Origin: Thiohalobacter sp. IOR34
GTDB taxonomy: Bacteria; Pseudomonadota; Gammaproteobacteria; Thiohalobacterales; Thiohalobacteraceae
Assembly: GCF_030406045.1 (NCBI RefSeq)
Contig: NZ_CP128988.1
Span: 1,399,438-1,463,437 of the forward strand
Length of the DNA stretch: 64,000 bases
Direction of reading: 5' to 3'
Shown: piece after piece, positions 31,013-40,564 of the stretch
Layout: every line of letters starts with the position of its first letter
How positions within the stretch are numbered: the stretch's first letter is position 1
Program-made: the position numbers and the translations under genes
The notes under the pieces: generated by a model
Database searches by the model: none
Told to the model about the DNA's origin: nothing
What the model saw: only the letters and a program-made list of their open reading frames with translations

Positions 31013-31399
31013 ATGGACATGCCGCCAAGCCCGCCACGCCCCAAGTTTCTCGACCTGCTGGTCATCCGCATGCCGATCGGCGCGGTAACCTCCATCCTGC
31101 ACCGCCTGTCCGGCGTGCTGTTGTTCCTGTCCCTGCCGCTGGCCGCCTTTCTGCTCGATCTCTCGCTGCGCGACGCCGACGGCTTTGCCCGGGCGATCGC
31201 CCTGCTGCACGCCTGGCCTGCACGGCTTGCCAGCCTGCTGCTGGGCTGGGCCCTGCTGCATCATCTGCTCGCCGGCCTGCGTTTCCTGCTGCTCGACCTG
31301 GGTATCGGACTGGAACGGCCGGTGGCCCGGCGCCTCGCCTGGAGCGCGACCCTCGGTGCCCTGCTGCTGTTGCCGCTGCTGCTCTGGGGGCTGGCGTGA
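31013..31399 (+). CDS. sdhC: Succinate dehydrogenase cytochrome b subunit
   Basis: A membrane anchor of respiratory complex II, which binds haem b and quinone with SdhD. The 128-residue protein has three hydrophobic segments (about 30-50, 62-83, 105-125) and the quinone-site motif LHRLSG near residue 26, with His residues in LLHHLLAG as candidate haem ligands. ATG 31013 or 31019 can start it; neither has a strong ribosome site. The much longer upstream open frame is the shadow of ygfZ. Confidence 0.92.
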   Translation: MDMPPSPPRPKFLDLLVIRMPIGAVTSILHRLSGVLLFLSLPLAAFLLDLSLRDADGFARAIALLHAWPARLASLLLGWALLHHLLAGLRFLLLDLGIGLERPVARRLAWSATLGALLLLPLLLWGLA

Positions 31400-31734
31400 G
31401 CCGCCAGGCCCAGGGGCTGCGCGCCTGGCTGCTGCAGCGGCTCACCGCGGTCTATGTCGCGCTGTTCAGCCTCTATCTGATCCAGCACTTCTGGCGCCAG
31501 CCGGTCGAGGACCATGCCGCCTGGCAGGCCTGGCTGGCCAGGCCGCTGGTCAACCTGGGGGTCGGACTGTTTTTCCTTGCCCTGCTGCTGCATGCCTGGG
31601 TGGGCGTGCGGGACGTGATCATGGACTATGTGCGCCATACCGGCCTGCGCGTCGCCCTGCTGGGGTTGCTGGCCCTGACCCTGGCCGGTTGTGGCCTGTG
31701 GCTGGGCCGGCTGCTGCTGACAGTGGCCAGCTGA
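31396..31734 (+). CDS. sdhD: Succinate dehydrogenase hydrophobic anchor subunit
   Basis: A 112-residue second membrane anchor of complex II, with three transmembrane segments. QRLTAVYVALFSLYL is the family N-terminal pattern and LHAWVGVRDVIMDYV supplies the probable haem His. The start is GTG 31396, overlapping the sdhC stop as GTGA. It lies 12 bp before sdhA. Confidence 0.92.
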   Translation: MSRQAQGLRAWLLQRLTAVYVALFSLYLIQHFWRQPVEDHAAWQAWLARPLVNLGVGLFFLALLLHAWVGVRDVIMDYVRHTGLRVALLGLLALTLAGCGLWLGRLLLTVAS

Positions 31735-31746
31735 GGAGGTCCGAGC

Positions 31747-33510
31747 ATGACCCTGCATCGACGCAAGTTCGACACCCTGATCATCGGTGCGGGCGGCGGT
31801 GGCCTGCGCGCGGCCCTGCAGTTGTCGCAGGCCGAGGCCCACGTGGCCGTGGTCTCCAAGGTCTTCCCGACCCGCTCGCATACCGTGGCCGCCCAGGGTG
31901 GGGTCAATGCGGCCCTGGCCAACGTGCTGCCGGACAACTGGCATTGGCACATGTTCGACACCGTCAAGGGCAGCGACTATCTCGGCGACCAGGATGCCAT
32001 CGAATACATGTGCCGCGCCGCGCCACGGGTCGTCTACGAGCTGGACCACATGGGCGTGCCCTTCTCGCGGCTCGACAACGGACGCATCTACCAGCGGGCC
32101 TTCGGCGGCCAGAGCCGTGACTTCGGCGGTGACCAGGCGGCACGCACCTGTGCCGCGGCCGACCGCACCGGACACGCCATCCTGCATTCCCTCTACCAGC
32201 AGAACATCCGCGCCCGCACCCATTTCTTCGACGAGTACTTCGCCATCGACCTGATCCGTGATGCCGAGGGCGTGGTGCTGGGTGCCCTGGCCCTGGAGAT
32301 CGCCACCGGCGAGCCCATGCTCATCGAGGCCAAGACCACGCTGCTCGCCACCGGCGGCGCCGGCCAGCTGTTCCGCACCAACACCAACGCCCTGATCAAT
32401 ACCGGTGACGGCATGGCCATGGCGCTGCGCGCCGGCATCCCGCTGCAGGACATGGAGTTCTTCCAGTTCCATCCCACCGGTATCGCCGGCAAGGGCATGC
32501 TGATCACCGAGGGGGTGCGCGGGGAGGGCGGCTATCTGATCAATGCCGAGGGCGAGCGCTTCATGGAGCGCTACGCGCCACGCGCCAAGGACCTGGCCAG
32601 CCGCGACGTGGTCAGCCGGGCCATCGCCATCGAGGTCCGCGAGGGCCGAGGCTGCGGGCCGAGCAGGGATCACGTGCTGCTCAAGCTCGACCATCTCGGG
32701 GTGGAGGTGATCTCCAAGCGCCTGCCCGGCATCCGCGACACGGTGCGCACCTTCCTGCACATCGACCCGGCGGAGACACCGATCCCGGTCTATCCCACGG
32801 CGCACTACACCATGGGTGGCATCCCCACCAACCGTTTCGGTCAGGTGGTGGTGCCGGAACACAACGGTCCGGAGGAGCCGGTGCAGGGGCTCTATGCGGC
32901 CGGCGAGTGCGCCTGTGTCTCGGTGCACGGGGCCAACCGCCTGGGCGGCAACTCGCTGCTCGACATCCTGGTGTTCGGCCGCGCCGCCGCCAACCACATC
33001 GTCGGTTTCCTCCGCGAGAATCGTTATCACCGGCCCCTGTACGAGGCCAGCGTCGACCAGGCCCTGCAGCGCCTGGCGCGCTGGGAACGACCGGGGCGTG
33101 GCGAAACGGTGGACGGTCTGCGTCGCGAGCTGCAGCGCACCATGGAGGACTACTGCGGGGTGTTCCGCACCGAGGAGATCCTGCAGCAGGGGGTGGCACG
33201 GGTCACCGAGCTGGAGCGGCGGCTGGCGGATGCCGGCATCGGCGACCAGAGCCGGGTGTTCAACACCGCGCGCATCGAGGCCCTGGAGCTGGAGAACCTG
33301 ATGGACATCGCCCTGGCCACCGTCCACTCGGCCCTGGCGCGCACCGAGAGCCGCGGTGCCCACTCGCGGGTCGACTACCCGGAACGCGACGATCTGCACT
33401 GGATGCGCCATTCGCTGTTCTACTGGGAGGGCCGGCGGCTGGACTACAAGCCGGTGCGGCTCAAGCCGGTCACGGTCGATTCCTTTCCGCCGAAGGAGCG
33501 CGTCTACTGA
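31747..33510 (+). CDS. sdhA: Succinate dehydrogenase flavoprotein subunit
   Basis: The catalytic subunit that oxidises succinate to fumarate on covalent FAD. The 587-residue protein has [13 protein letters not shown] (14-26), [11 protein letters not shown] with the likely FAD-linked His45, ALGGQSRD-like [32 protein letters not shown] and [17 protein letters not shown]. All active-site segments seem intact. SdhE, encoded three genes on, attaches the FAD. Confidence 0.98.
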   Translation: MTLHRRKFDTLIIGAGGGGLRAALQLSQAEAHVAVVSKVFPTRSHTVAAQGGVNAALANVLPDNWHWHMFDTVKGSDYLGDQDAIEYMCRAAPRVVYELDHMGVPFSRLDNGRIYQRAFGGQSRDFGGDQAARTCAAADRTGHAILHSLYQQNIRARTHFFDEYFAIDLIRDAEGVVLGALALEIATGEPMLIEAKTTLLATGGAGQLFRTNTNALINTGDGMAMALRAGIPLQDMEFFQFHPTGIAGKGMLITEGVRGEGGYLINAEGERFMERYAPRAKDLASRDVVSRAIAIEVREGRGCGPSRDHVLLKLDHLGVEVISKRLPGIRDTVRTFLHIDPAETPIPVYPTAHYTMGGIPTNRFGQVVVPEHNGPEEPVQGLYAAGECACVSVHGANRLGGNSLLDILVFGRAAANHIVGFLRENRYHRPLYEASVDQALQRLARWERPGRGETVDGLRRELQRTMEDYCGVFRTEEILQQGVARVTELERRLADAGIGDQSRVFNTARIEALELENLMDIALATVHSALARTESRGAHSRVDYPERDDLHWMRHSLFYWEGRRLDYKPVRLKPVTVDSFPPKERVY

Positions 33511-34211
33511 TGAGATTCTCCATCTACCGCTACGATCCGGATCGCGACAACGCCCCCTACATGCAGGACTTCGAGCTGGACGACGCGCTGATCGAGCCCG
33601 GCATGATGCTGCTCGATGCGCTGCTGGCACTCAAGGCGCAGGATGAGACACTCGCCTTCCGCCGTTCCTGCCAGGAGGGCGTGTGCGGCTCGGACGGCAT
33701 GAACATCAACGGCCGCAACGGCCTGGCCTGCATCACCCCGCTGAAGGAGCTCAAGACCCCGATCGAGCTGCGGCCGCTGCCGGGCATGCCGGTGATCCGC
33801 GACCTGATCGTCGACATGGAACCCTTCTACGGGCAGTACCGTGCAGTGCGCCCCTATCTCATCAACGACGAACCCGAGCCCGAGGTCGAGCGCCTGCAGA
33901 GCCCCGCCGAGCGCGACCGTCTGGACGGCCTCTACGAATGCATCCTCTGCGCCTGCTGTTCGACCAGCTGTCCCTCCTTCTGGTGGAACCCGGACCGCTT
34001 CCTCGGCCCGGCGGCGCTGCTGCAGTCCTGGCGCTTTCTGGCCGACAGCCGTGACCGGGCCACCGACAGCCGGCTCGATGCCCTGGATGGCCCCTACCGG
34101 CTGTTCCGTTGCCACAGCATCATGAACTGTGTCGAGGTCTGTCCCAAGGGACTCAACCCGACCCGTGCCATCGGCCATATCAAGGAGCTGATGCTGAAGC
34201 GCTCCCTGTAG
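33510..34211 (+). CDS. sdhB: Succinate dehydrogenase iron-sulfur subunit
   Basis: It carries electrons from FAD to quinone. The 233-residue protein has the 2Fe-2S set Cys54, Cys59, Cys74 (CQEGVCGSD), the 4Fe-4S set around CILCACCSTSC (144-154) and the 3Fe-4S set CHSIMNCVEVCPKGLNP (201-217). ATG 33510 overlaps the sdhA stop by one base. The longer frame from 32907 is the shadow of sdhA. Confidence 0.98.
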   Translation: MRFSIYRYDPDRDNAPYMQDFELDDALIEPGMMLLDALLALKAQDETLAFRRSCQEGVCGSDGMNINGRNGLACITPLKELKTPIELRPLPGMPVIRDLIVDMEPFYGQYRAVRPYLINDEPEPEVERLQSPAERDRLDGLYECILCACCSTSCPSFWWNPDRFLGPAALLQSWRFLADSRDRATDSRLDALDGPYRLFRCHSIMNCVEVCPKGLNPTRAIGHIKELMLKRSL

Positions 34212-34225
34212 GGAGCAATGCTGCC

Positions 34226-34477
34226 ATGGCCGAAACCCCGGAACAGGCCCGACTCCACTGGCAGTGCCGACGCGGCATGCGCGAACTGGATCTGCTGCTG
34301 CTGGGTTTCCTCGAACAGGGTTATGCGGCACTGGATGACCGCGGCCGGGCCGCCTTCGACACCCTGCTGAGCTATCCGGATCCGCTGCTGCTGGAGATCC
34401 TGATGGGCCGCCAGACCCCCGCCGACACGGATGTCGCCCATGTCGCTCACTGTATCCGCCACTCGCATCGACCTTGA
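34226..34477 (+). CDS. sdhE: FAD assembly factor SdhE
   Basis: An 83-residue protein that promotes covalent attachment of FAD to SdhA. It has the family core RRGMRELDLLLLGFLEQGY with the RGxxE motif and the hydrophobic C-terminal half. ATG 34226 is 14 bp after sdhB. The start of the next gene overlaps its end. Confidence 0.94.
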   Translation: MAETPEQARLHWQCRRGMRELDLLLLGFLEQGYAALDDRGRAAFDTLLSYPDPLLLEILMGRQTPADTDVAHVAHCIRHSHRP

Positions 34478-34880
34478 GCTGCGCCCATCGCGCCAGCTGC
34501 TCGGGCTACTCGCCGTGCTCCACGGCCTGGCGCTGTACGCCCTGTGGCTGACCCCGTTGCCTGCCATGCTGCGTGCCGCGCTGCTGCTCCTGCTGCTGGG
34601 CGGGATCGGCCGCTCCTTGTGGCGGCTGCACGGCCCCGCCGCGGTGCGCCGCCTCTGGGGGCGGCTGGACGGTCCTCTGCTGCTGCAGCAGGCAGATGGC
34701 CGCCGGCTGAGGGTGCGCCTGCGTCCCGGCGCCTTCGAGTCCGGCATGCTGCTGCTCGTCCATCTCGACAGCGGCGACCGCTGGCCGCGGCCCCTGCCCA
34801 TCCTGCCCGACATGCTGGCCGCCGACGACTACCGGCGGCTGCGTCGCGAACTGCGCCGCCTGTGGCCAGCCGCGGGTTGA
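34440..34880 (+). CDS. YgfX-family membrane protein
   Basis: A protein of about 146 residues with two hydrophobic segments (about 20-55, residues LLGLLAVLHGLALYALWL and LLLLLLGGI) followed by a basic cytoplasmic region. Position directly after sdhE and the double-helix pattern match YgfX (CptA), encoded with SdhE (YgfY) in E. coli and variously described as a membrane toxin partner. ATG 34440 (GGA upstream) is preferred; ATG 34431 is also possible. It overlaps sdhE by 38 bp. Confidence 0.75.
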   Translation: MSLTVSATRIDLELRPSRQLLGLLAVLHGLALYALWLTPLPAMLRAALLLLLLGGIGRSLWRLHGPAAVRRLWGRLDGPLLLQQADGRRLRVRLRPGAFESGMLLLVHLDSGDRWPRPLPILPDMLAADDYRRLRRELRRLWPAAG

Positions 34881-34926
34881 GTGCCGTTCTGCTAACATGG
34901 GCCCTGTCATCCCTTTGATTACGTCC

Positions 34927-35409
34927 ATGGCCACCGAGATCGAACGCAAATTCCTGGTCCGCTCCGATGCCTGGCGCGCCGAGGTGATACGCAGTCGGCG
35001 CATTCGCCAGGGCTATCTGAGCCAGGTCACGGGACCCGCTGCAGCACCTGCCTCGGTGCGGGTGCGAATCGCCGGCGGGCAGGCCACGCTCAACATCAAG
35101 AGCGCCACCCTCGGTATCCGCCGCAGCGAATTCGAGTACCCCCTGCCACTGGCCGATGCCGAGGCGATGCTCGACACCCTGGTTCAGGGTGCCCTGGTGG
35201 AGAAGACGCGTCACGAGGTGCCGCGTGGTGAGCATATCTGGGAGATCGACGTCTTCGAGGGCGCCAATGCCGGGCTGGTGGTGGCGGAGATCGAACTGGC
35301 CGACGAGGACGAGGACTTCGAGCGGCCGGACTGGCTGGGCGAGGAGGTATCGGGCGATCCGCGCTACTACAACGTCTGCCTGGTCGATCATCCCTTCCGG
35401 GACTGGTGA
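34927..35409 (+). CDS. CYTH-domain triphosphate tunnel metalloenzyme
   Basis: A 160-residue CYTH protein that hydrolyses an inorganic or organic triphosphate in a beta-barrel tunnel. The N-terminal EIERKFLV is the ExExK signature; further basic and acidic tunnel residues are in RVRIAGGQATLNIKS, EFEYPLP, EVPRGEHIWEIDVF and VVAEIEL. The single-domain form resembles bacterial tripolyphosphatases. ATG 34927 begins at the signature. It overlaps the next gene. Confidence 0.93.
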   Translation: MATEIERKFLVRSDAWRAEVIRSRRIRQGYLSQVTGPAAAPASVRVRIAGGQATLNIKSATLGIRRSEFEYPLPLADAEAMLDTLVQGALVEKTRHEVPRGEHIWEIDVFEGANAGLVVAEIELADEDEDFERPDWLGEEVSGDPRYYNVCLVDHPFRDW

Positions 35410-36914
35410 GGGCGATGCGGGCAGGCTGGGGCTGGTTTCTCCTCTGCGGACTGCTGCTGTTCACCGCTGGCTGCCAGCGCGCGCCGGACGACGTCATCCG
35501 TTTTGGCCTGGCCGCCGCAGCCGACAATCTCGATCCGCGATTCGCCACCGACGCCACCTCGGCACGGGTCAACCGCCTGCTGTACGCTGCCCTGGTCGGT
35601 TTCGACGAACACATGAACCCGGTGCCGGCGCTGGCCGAGTGGCAGCGCCTGACACCGACCCGCTACCGCTTCAGCCTGCGCCCCGGGCGGCGCCCCTTCC
35701 ACGACGGCCAGCGGCTGACCGCGGCCGACGTCAAGGCCAGCTACGACTTCGTCCTCGATCCTGCCAATGCCTCGCCGCACCGTACCGCCCTGGCGCTGAT
35801 CGATCACATCGAGGTAATCGACGACGACCATCTGGAGTTCCATCTCAAGCGCCCTGATCCGCTGTTCCCCGGCTACCTGGTGATCGGCATCCTGCCGGCA
35901 CGACTGATCGCCGAAGGCCACGACTTCCAGACCGCGCCGCTCGGCAGCGGCCCCTTCCGCTTTCTCGACCGGCCCGAGCCGGGACGGCTGCGGCTGCAGC
36001 GGCTGGACGATGGCCAGCGCTTCGAGCTGCTGGCGGTGAAGAACGCCACGGTGCGGGTGCTGAAGCTCCGCCGTGGCGAACTCGACCTGCTGCAGAACGA
36101 TCTGGAGGCAGAGCTGATCGCCTACCTCGAGGCCCAACCGGACATCGAGGTGGTCCGCGGCCAGGGCAGCAAATTCGCCTACCTCGGCTTCAACCTGGAG
36201 GATCCGGCGCTGGGACAACTGGCGGTGCGCCGGGCCATCGGCCACGCCATAGACCGCCAGGCCATCATCCACTACGTGCTGGCGGATGCGGCGCGACCCG
36301 CCGGCGCCCTGCTGCCGCCCAGCCACTGGGCCGGCAATCCGGCACTGCACGGCCTGGACTACGACCCGGAGCGCGCCCGGGCCCTGCTGCACGAGGCCGG
36401 ATACGGAGCGGGACATCCGCTGCGCCTCGTCTACAAGACCTCCACCGACCCGCTGCGCATCCGTATCGCCACCATCCTCCAGGACCAACTGGCCCGGGTC
36501 GGCATCGAGGTGGCCCTCAAGACCTATGACTGGGGCACCTTCTACGGCGACATCAAGGCCGGACGCTTCCAGATGTACAGCCTGGCCTGGGTCGGTATCA
36601 AGACGCCGGATATCTTCCGCTACGTCTTCCACAGCGACTCGCTGCCACCGGCCGGGGCCAATCGGGGCCGTTTCCGCGATCCCGTCACCGACCGGCTGAT
36701 CGAGCAGGCCGAGGCCAGTACCGACCGCGCCGAGCAGGCGCGCCTGTACCGGGCCCTGCAGGCACGCCTCGCCGAGCTGCTGCCCTATGTGCCGCTCTGG
36801 TACGAGGACAACGTCTATGCGGCACGGCGCGGCATCCGCGGTTACCGCCTGGCGCCGGACGGTAACTACGACGGTCTGCGCCTGGTGCAGCGGGTGAGGG
36901 GGGACAGGGAATGA
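35406..36914 (+). CDS. Oligopeptide-type ABC transporter substrate-binding lipoprotein
   Basis: A 502-residue family 5 (DppA/OppA-like) solute-binding protein. A signal sequence ends in the lipobox TAGC (near 22-25), then VIRFGLAAAADNLDPRFATD, TPTRYRFSLRPGRRPFHDGQRLTAADVKASYDFV and PLGSGPFRF follow the family order. GTG 35406 overlaps the CYTH stop; ATG 35415 is an alternative start. Two matching permeases lie at 37729-39467, but no ATPase gene is in the cluster. Murein peptides are a plausible ligand from the neighbours. Confidence 0.9.
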   Translation: MRAMRAGWGWFLLCGLLLFTAGCQRAPDDVIRFGLAAAADNLDPRFATDATSARVNRLLYAALVGFDEHMNPVPALAEWQRLTPTRYRFSLRPGRRPFHDGQRLTAADVKASYDFVLDPANASPHRTALALIDHIEVIDDDHLEFHLKRPDPLFPGYLVIGILPARLIAEGHDFQTAPLGSGPFRFLDRPEPGRLRLQRLDDGQRFELLAVKNATVRVLKLRRGELDLLQNDLEAELIAYLEAQPDIEVVRGQGSKFAYLGFNLEDPALGQLAVRRAIGHAIDRQAIIHYVLADAARPAGALLPPSHWAGNPALHGLDYDPERARALLHEAGYGAGHPLRLVYKTSTDPLRIRIATILQDQLARVGIEVALKTYDWGTFYGDIKAGRFQMYSLAWVGIKTPDIFRYVFHSDSLPPAGANRGRFRDPVTDRLIEQAEASTDRAEQARLYRALQARLAELLPYVPLWYEDNVYAARRGIRGYRLAPDGNYDGLRLVQRVRGDRE

Positions 36915-37465
36915 TCGAACGGCCCGCCGCGGACGAGATCTGGCTGCATGTCAGCCTCGCGGAGCAGCGCCTGCGGCGCCTGTGTGGCGAGCGGGTGCTG
37001 GAGGACTATGCCGTGTCGACGGCGCTGCGCGGGGCCGGGGAAGCCTTCGGCAGCGAACGGACACCGCGCGGCTGGCACCGGGTGCGGCTGCGCATCGGTG
37101 CCGGCTGCCCGCCGGACACGGTGTTCGTGGCCCGCCGTCCCAGCGGCGAGCGCTACCGCCCGGCGCTGGCCGCCCGCCATCCCCAACGTGACTGGATCCT
37201 CTGCCGTATCCTCTGGCTGACCGGACTCGAAGTGGGGCGCAACCGCGGTGGTGGGGTCGACAGCCTGCGGCGCTTCATCTACATCCACGGCTGCCCGGAC
37301 AGCGAACCCATGGGTGTGCCGCGCTCGCATGGCTGCATCCGCATGCGCAACGCCGAGCTGCTCGAACTCTTCGAGCGCGTGCCGCTTGGTTGCCGGGTGC
37401 TGATCGAGGAGGGGGCTTTCGACATACCCTCAGGATCATTCGCCAAGCCACTGAAAGAGAAATAG
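36911..37465 (+). CDS. L,D-transpeptidase (YkuD) family protein
   Basis: A 184-residue YkuD-domain protein with the catalytic pattern HGCPDSEPMGVPRSHGCIRM (nucleophile Cys in SHGCIRM, about 142-147). Family members cross-link peptidoglycan or attach proteins to it. No signal peptide is visible at the N-terminus (MIERPAADEIWLHVSLAEQ), so how it reaches the periplasm is unclear; a cytoplasmic role in recycling is possible. ATG 36911 overlaps the preceding stop as ATGA. Confidence 0.88.
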   Translation: MIERPAADEIWLHVSLAEQRLRRLCGERVLEDYAVSTALRGAGEAFGSERTPRGWHRVRLRIGAGCPPDTVFVARRPSGERYRPALAARHPQRDWILCRILWLTGLEVGRNRGGGVDSLRRFIYIHGCPDSEPMGVPRSHGCIRMRNAELLELFERVPLGCRVLIEEGAFDIPSGSFAKPLKEK

Positions 37466-37469
37466 ACTT

Positions 37470-37721
37470 ATCCCGTCCATTGCACAATGGCGGCGCGTAA
37501 AAAACTGAGGCTCAGGCGGGAATGAAAGGAGGGGAGGACCATGCAACAGCCGGGGTGGCGAGTTACACTTCGCGCCTATTCGATTTCAGGCCGAATCGGG
37601 CTGCGCATCTTGGGCGATCCCCCTCGAGCCATAGCAATGACTATGGCTTTTCGGTCGATCGTCCAACCTGCCTTGCCGGATTCGCCCTGAGAACCGAATC
37701 CCTGGTGCAATAGACGGGATA
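37470..37721 (+). repeat. 252-bp palindromic element, diverged copy 4
   Basis: The ends are TATCCCGTC.ATTGCAC and GTGCAATAGACGGGATA, altered together compared with TAGCCCGGATATTGCAC of the other copies, so end pairing is preserved. Interior landmarks (GCGCCTATTCGATTTCAGG, CCATAGC, CCCTGAGAACCGAATCC) align with copies 1-3. It separates the L,D-transpeptidase from the permease gene by only 4-8 bp on each side. Confidence 0.8.
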
Positions 37722-37728
37722 CCCGATC

Positions 37729-38658
37729 ATGCTCTCGGCACTGCTGCAACGGCTGTTCACCTCCGGTCTCGTCATCCTCGGCGTGGTGTTGCTGGTGTTC
37801 CTGCTCATCCACCTCATCCCCGGCGACCCGGTGGACGTGATGCTGGGCGAGACGGCACCGGCCGCCGACCGTGAGGCCCTGCGTCACAGCCTCGGTCTGG
37901 ACCGGCCGATCGGCGTCCAGCTGGCCGAATACCTCGCCGGTCTGGCGCGTCTCGATCTCGGCCAGTCGCTGCATGCCCGCCGCCCGATCAGCGCGCTGCT
38001 GGCGGAGCGCATCCCCGCCACCGCCGAACTGGCCCTGATCAGCCTTGGCGTAACCCTGCTGCTGGCCCTGCCGCTGGGGCTACTGGCGGCGGCCCGCCGC
38101 GACACGGCCTGGGATCAGGCGGCGACGGCCTTTTCCCTGGCCGGGGTGTCCATCCCCAACTTCTGGCTCGGTCCGCTGCTGATCCTGGTGTTCTCCCTCG
38201 GCCTCGGCTGGTTCCCGATCAGCGGCCGCGAGGCGCCTGGCTCGGTGGTGTTGCCGGCACTGACACTGGGGCTGTCGCTGGCGGCGATCCTGGCACGGAT
38301 GATCCGCAGCAGCCTGCTGGAGGTACTGGGCGAGGATTACATCCGCACCGCCCGCGCCAAGGGGCTGGACAGGCGCCAGGTCCTGCTGCGCCATGCCCTG
38401 CCCAATGCCCTGTTGCCGGTGATCACGGTGCTCGGTCTGCAGCTCGGCACCCTGCTCGGCGGAGCGGTGATCACCGAGACCATCTTCGCCTGGCCGGGCA
38501 TCGGCCTGCTCACCATCGAGGCCATCCAGAGCCGCGACTATCCGGTGGTGCAGGCATGCGTGCTGCTGATCAGTGTCACCTATGTGGTGGTCAACGCCCT
38601 GACCGACGTGCTCTACGCATGGATCGATCCGCGGATCCGTTTGGGGGGACGAGGCTGA
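37729..38658 (+). CDS. Peptide ABC transporter permease, DppB/OppB type
   Basis: A 309-residue inner-membrane permease with six predicted membrane segments. The family N-terminus (LLQRLFTSGLVILGVVLLVFLLIHLIPGDPVDVMLG) and the ATPase-contact EAA loop EDYIRTARAKGLDRRQVLLRHALPNALLPV are clear. It forms a pair with the next gene, overlapping it by one base, and probably works with the binding protein at 35406. Confidence 0.95.
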   Translation: MLSALLQRLFTSGLVILGVVLLVFLLIHLIPGDPVDVMLGETAPAADREALRHSLGLDRPIGVQLAEYLAGLARLDLGQSLHARRPISALLAERIPATAELALISLGVTLLLALPLGLLAAARRDTAWDQAATAFSLAGVSIPNFWLGPLLILVFSLGLGWFPISGREAPGSVVLPALTLGLSLAAILARMIRSSLLEVLGEDYIRTARAKGLDRRQVLLRHALPNALLPVITVLGLQLGTLLGGAVITETIFAWPGIGLLTIEAIQSRDYPVVQACVLLISVTYVVVNALTDVLYAWIDPRIRLGGRG

Positions 38659-39467
38659 TGCGCATCTGGTTGCCGGCGGTGGTGCTCGCAGCCTGGCTGC
38701 TGGCCGGGGTGCTCGGTCCGCTGCTGCCGCTCGATCCCAACGGCATCCATCTGCCGCTGATCCTCAAATCGCCGCTGGAGGCGGGGGGGCTCGGCTACGA
38801 CGACCTCGGCCGGCCGCTGCTCGACCGCCTGCTGGCCGGGGCCCAGACCTCCTTCCTGGTCTCGGTCTGGGTGGTGGTCCTGTCGGCGTTGCTCGGTACC
38901 CTGATCGGCAGCCTGAGCGGCTATGTGGGCGGTCGCTGGGACCGACTGGTCGTGCACCTGATCGACCTGTTCCTGGCCTTTCCCGGCATCCTCCTGGCCA
39001 TCGCCCTGGCCGGCCTGCTGGGGCCGGGGATCGAGAACGTGGTGTTCGCGCTGACCGTGGTCGGCTGGGTCGGCTATGCCCGCCTTGCGCGGGCGCAGAT
39101 CCTCTCGCTCAAGCACCGCGAGCACGTGCAGGCGGCCATCGCCCTGGGCAGCGGACGGCTGCGCATCATCGGCCGCCACCTGGTGCCGCTGGCCCTGGCA
39201 CCGCTGATCGTCGAGGCCACCTTCGGCGTCGCCTCGGTGGTGATCGCGGAAGCCGGACTGTCCTTCCTTGGCCTTGGGGTGCAGCCGCCGGCAGCCTCCT
39301 GGGGCAGCATGATCCGCGACGGCACGCGTTACCTGCTGGTGGCGCCGCACATGGTGCTGGTCCCGGGCCTGGCCATGTTCCTGGTGGTGATGTCGGTCAA
39401 CCTGCTGGGCGATCGCCTGCGCGACCGGCTGGACGTGCGCGGCGGCGGACTGCGCCGGCCTGGCTGA
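38658..39467 (+). CDS. Peptide ABC transporter permease, DppC/OppC type
   Basis: A 269-residue partner permease. It has [22 protein letters not shown] (the DDLGRD-like family segment), membrane segments and the EAA loop [32 protein letters not shown], then [26 protein letters not shown] 38658 overlaps the preceding stop. No ATPase genes follow, so the transporter must borrow them or use ones elsewhere. Confidence 0.95.
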   Translation: MRIWLPAVVLAAWLLAGVLGPLLPLDPNGIHLPLILKSPLEAGGLGYDDLGRPLLDRLLAGAQTSFLVSVWVVVLSALLGTLIGSLSGYVGGRWDRLVVHLIDLFLAFPGILLAIALAGLLGPGIENVVFALTVVGWVGYARLARAQILSLKHREHVQAAIALGSGRLRIIGRHLVPLALAPLIVEATFGVASVVIAEAGLSFLGLGVQPPAASWGSMIRDGTRYLLVAPHMVLVPGLAMFLVVMSVNLLGDRLRDRLDVRGGGLRRPG

Positions 39468-39492
39468 CGACAAGACGGAACGGAGAAGACGC

Positions 39493-40539
39493 ATGGTGCT
39501 CGGCCCACTGATGATCGACCTGCAAGGCACGGAATTGACCGCGGCCGAGCGCGAACGCCTGCTGCGGCCCGAGGTCGGCGGGGTCATCCTCTTCAGCCGC
39601 AACTACGAGTCGCCGCGCCAGCTCCAGGCGCTGGTCGAGAGCATCCACCGGCTGCGCGACCCGCACCTGCTGGTGGCGGTGGACCAGGAAGGCGGCCGGG
39701 TGCAGCGTTTCCGGGACGGCTTCACCCGCCTGCCGCCGGTGGCCGAGCTGGGGCTGGCCTACGACCAGGACCGGCGTGCGGCACTGCGCCTGGCGGAAAC
39801 CTCGGGCTGGCTGATGGCGGCCGAGCTGCGCGCGGTAGGGGTCGACTTCTCCTTCGCCCCGGTCCTCGACCTGGCCTATGGCCGCTCGGCGGTGATCGGC
39901 GACCGGGCCTTCCATCGCCGGCCCGAGGCGGTGGCCGAACTGGCGGCCGCCTACCAGCGCGGCATGCAGCGCGCCGGCATGCAGGCGGTGGGCAAGCATT
40001 TCCCCGGGCATGGCGCGGTGAGCGAGGATTCTCACCTGGCGCTGCCGGTCGATACTCGCAGCTACGCCGACATCCGCCTGGCCGATCTGTTGCCCTTCGA
40101 GCGCCTGATCCATCAGGGCCTGGCCGGGGTGATGGCCGCTCATGTGGTGTACGAGGCGGTCGATCCGCGGGCGGCCGGTTTCTCGGCCTTCTGGCTGCGC
40201 GAGGTGTTGCGTGATGAGCTGGGATTCCAGGGGGTGATCTTCAGCGACGACCTGAGCATGGTGGCCGCGGAGGTCGCCGGCGATCCCGTCCGGCGGGCGA
40301 AGGCGGCGCTGGCGGCAGGCTGTGATATGGTGTTGGTCTGCAACCAGCCGCAGGCCGCCGAGGCGGTTCTCGACGCCCTGCAGGGGCACGACGACCCGGC
40401 CGCCCACCTGCGCCTGGTGCGCATGCATGGCCGAGGCCAGACCGACTGGGAGACGCTGCGCGCTTCGCGTGCCTGGCGTGAGGCGGTTGAGGCGGTACGC
40501 GGCTACGATGTCGACCCACTGCTCGACATGGACATGTAA
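39493..40539 (+). CDS. nagZ: Beta-N-acetylhexosaminidase NagZ
   Basis: A 348-residue family 3 glycosidase that removes GlcNAc from anhydro-muropeptides in the cytoplasm during murein recycling. It has [44 protein letters not shown], the substrate and acid-base segment [18 protein letters not shown], and SDDLSM with the nucleophile Asp. GGAGAAG precedes the ATG. Its neighbours suggest a peptidoglycan turnover cluster. Confidence 0.96.
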   Translation: MVLGPLMIDLQGTELTAAERERLLRPEVGGVILFSRNYESPRQLQALVESIHRLRDPHLLVAVDQEGGRVQRFRDGFTRLPPVAELGLAYDQDRRAALRLAETSGWLMAAELRAVGVDFSFAPVLDLAYGRSAVIGDRAFHRRPEAVAELAAAYQRGMQRAGMQAVGKHFPGHGAVSEDSHLALPVDTRSYADIRLADLLPFERLIHQGLAGVMAAHVVYEAVDPRAAGFSAFWLREVLRDELGFQGVIFSDDLSMVAAEVAGDPVRRAKAALAAGCDMVLVCNQPQAAEAVLDALQGHDDPAAHLRLVRMHGRGQTDWETLRASRAWREAVEAVRGYDVDPLLDMDM

Positions 40540-40564
40540 CGACAAGAAACGGAACAGGAACCCC

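Noticed and set aside
31261-33630. A 789-codon minus-strand frame
   Set aside because: It is antisense to sdhD-sdhA and shows no domain; the plus-strand sdh genes are unmistakable.
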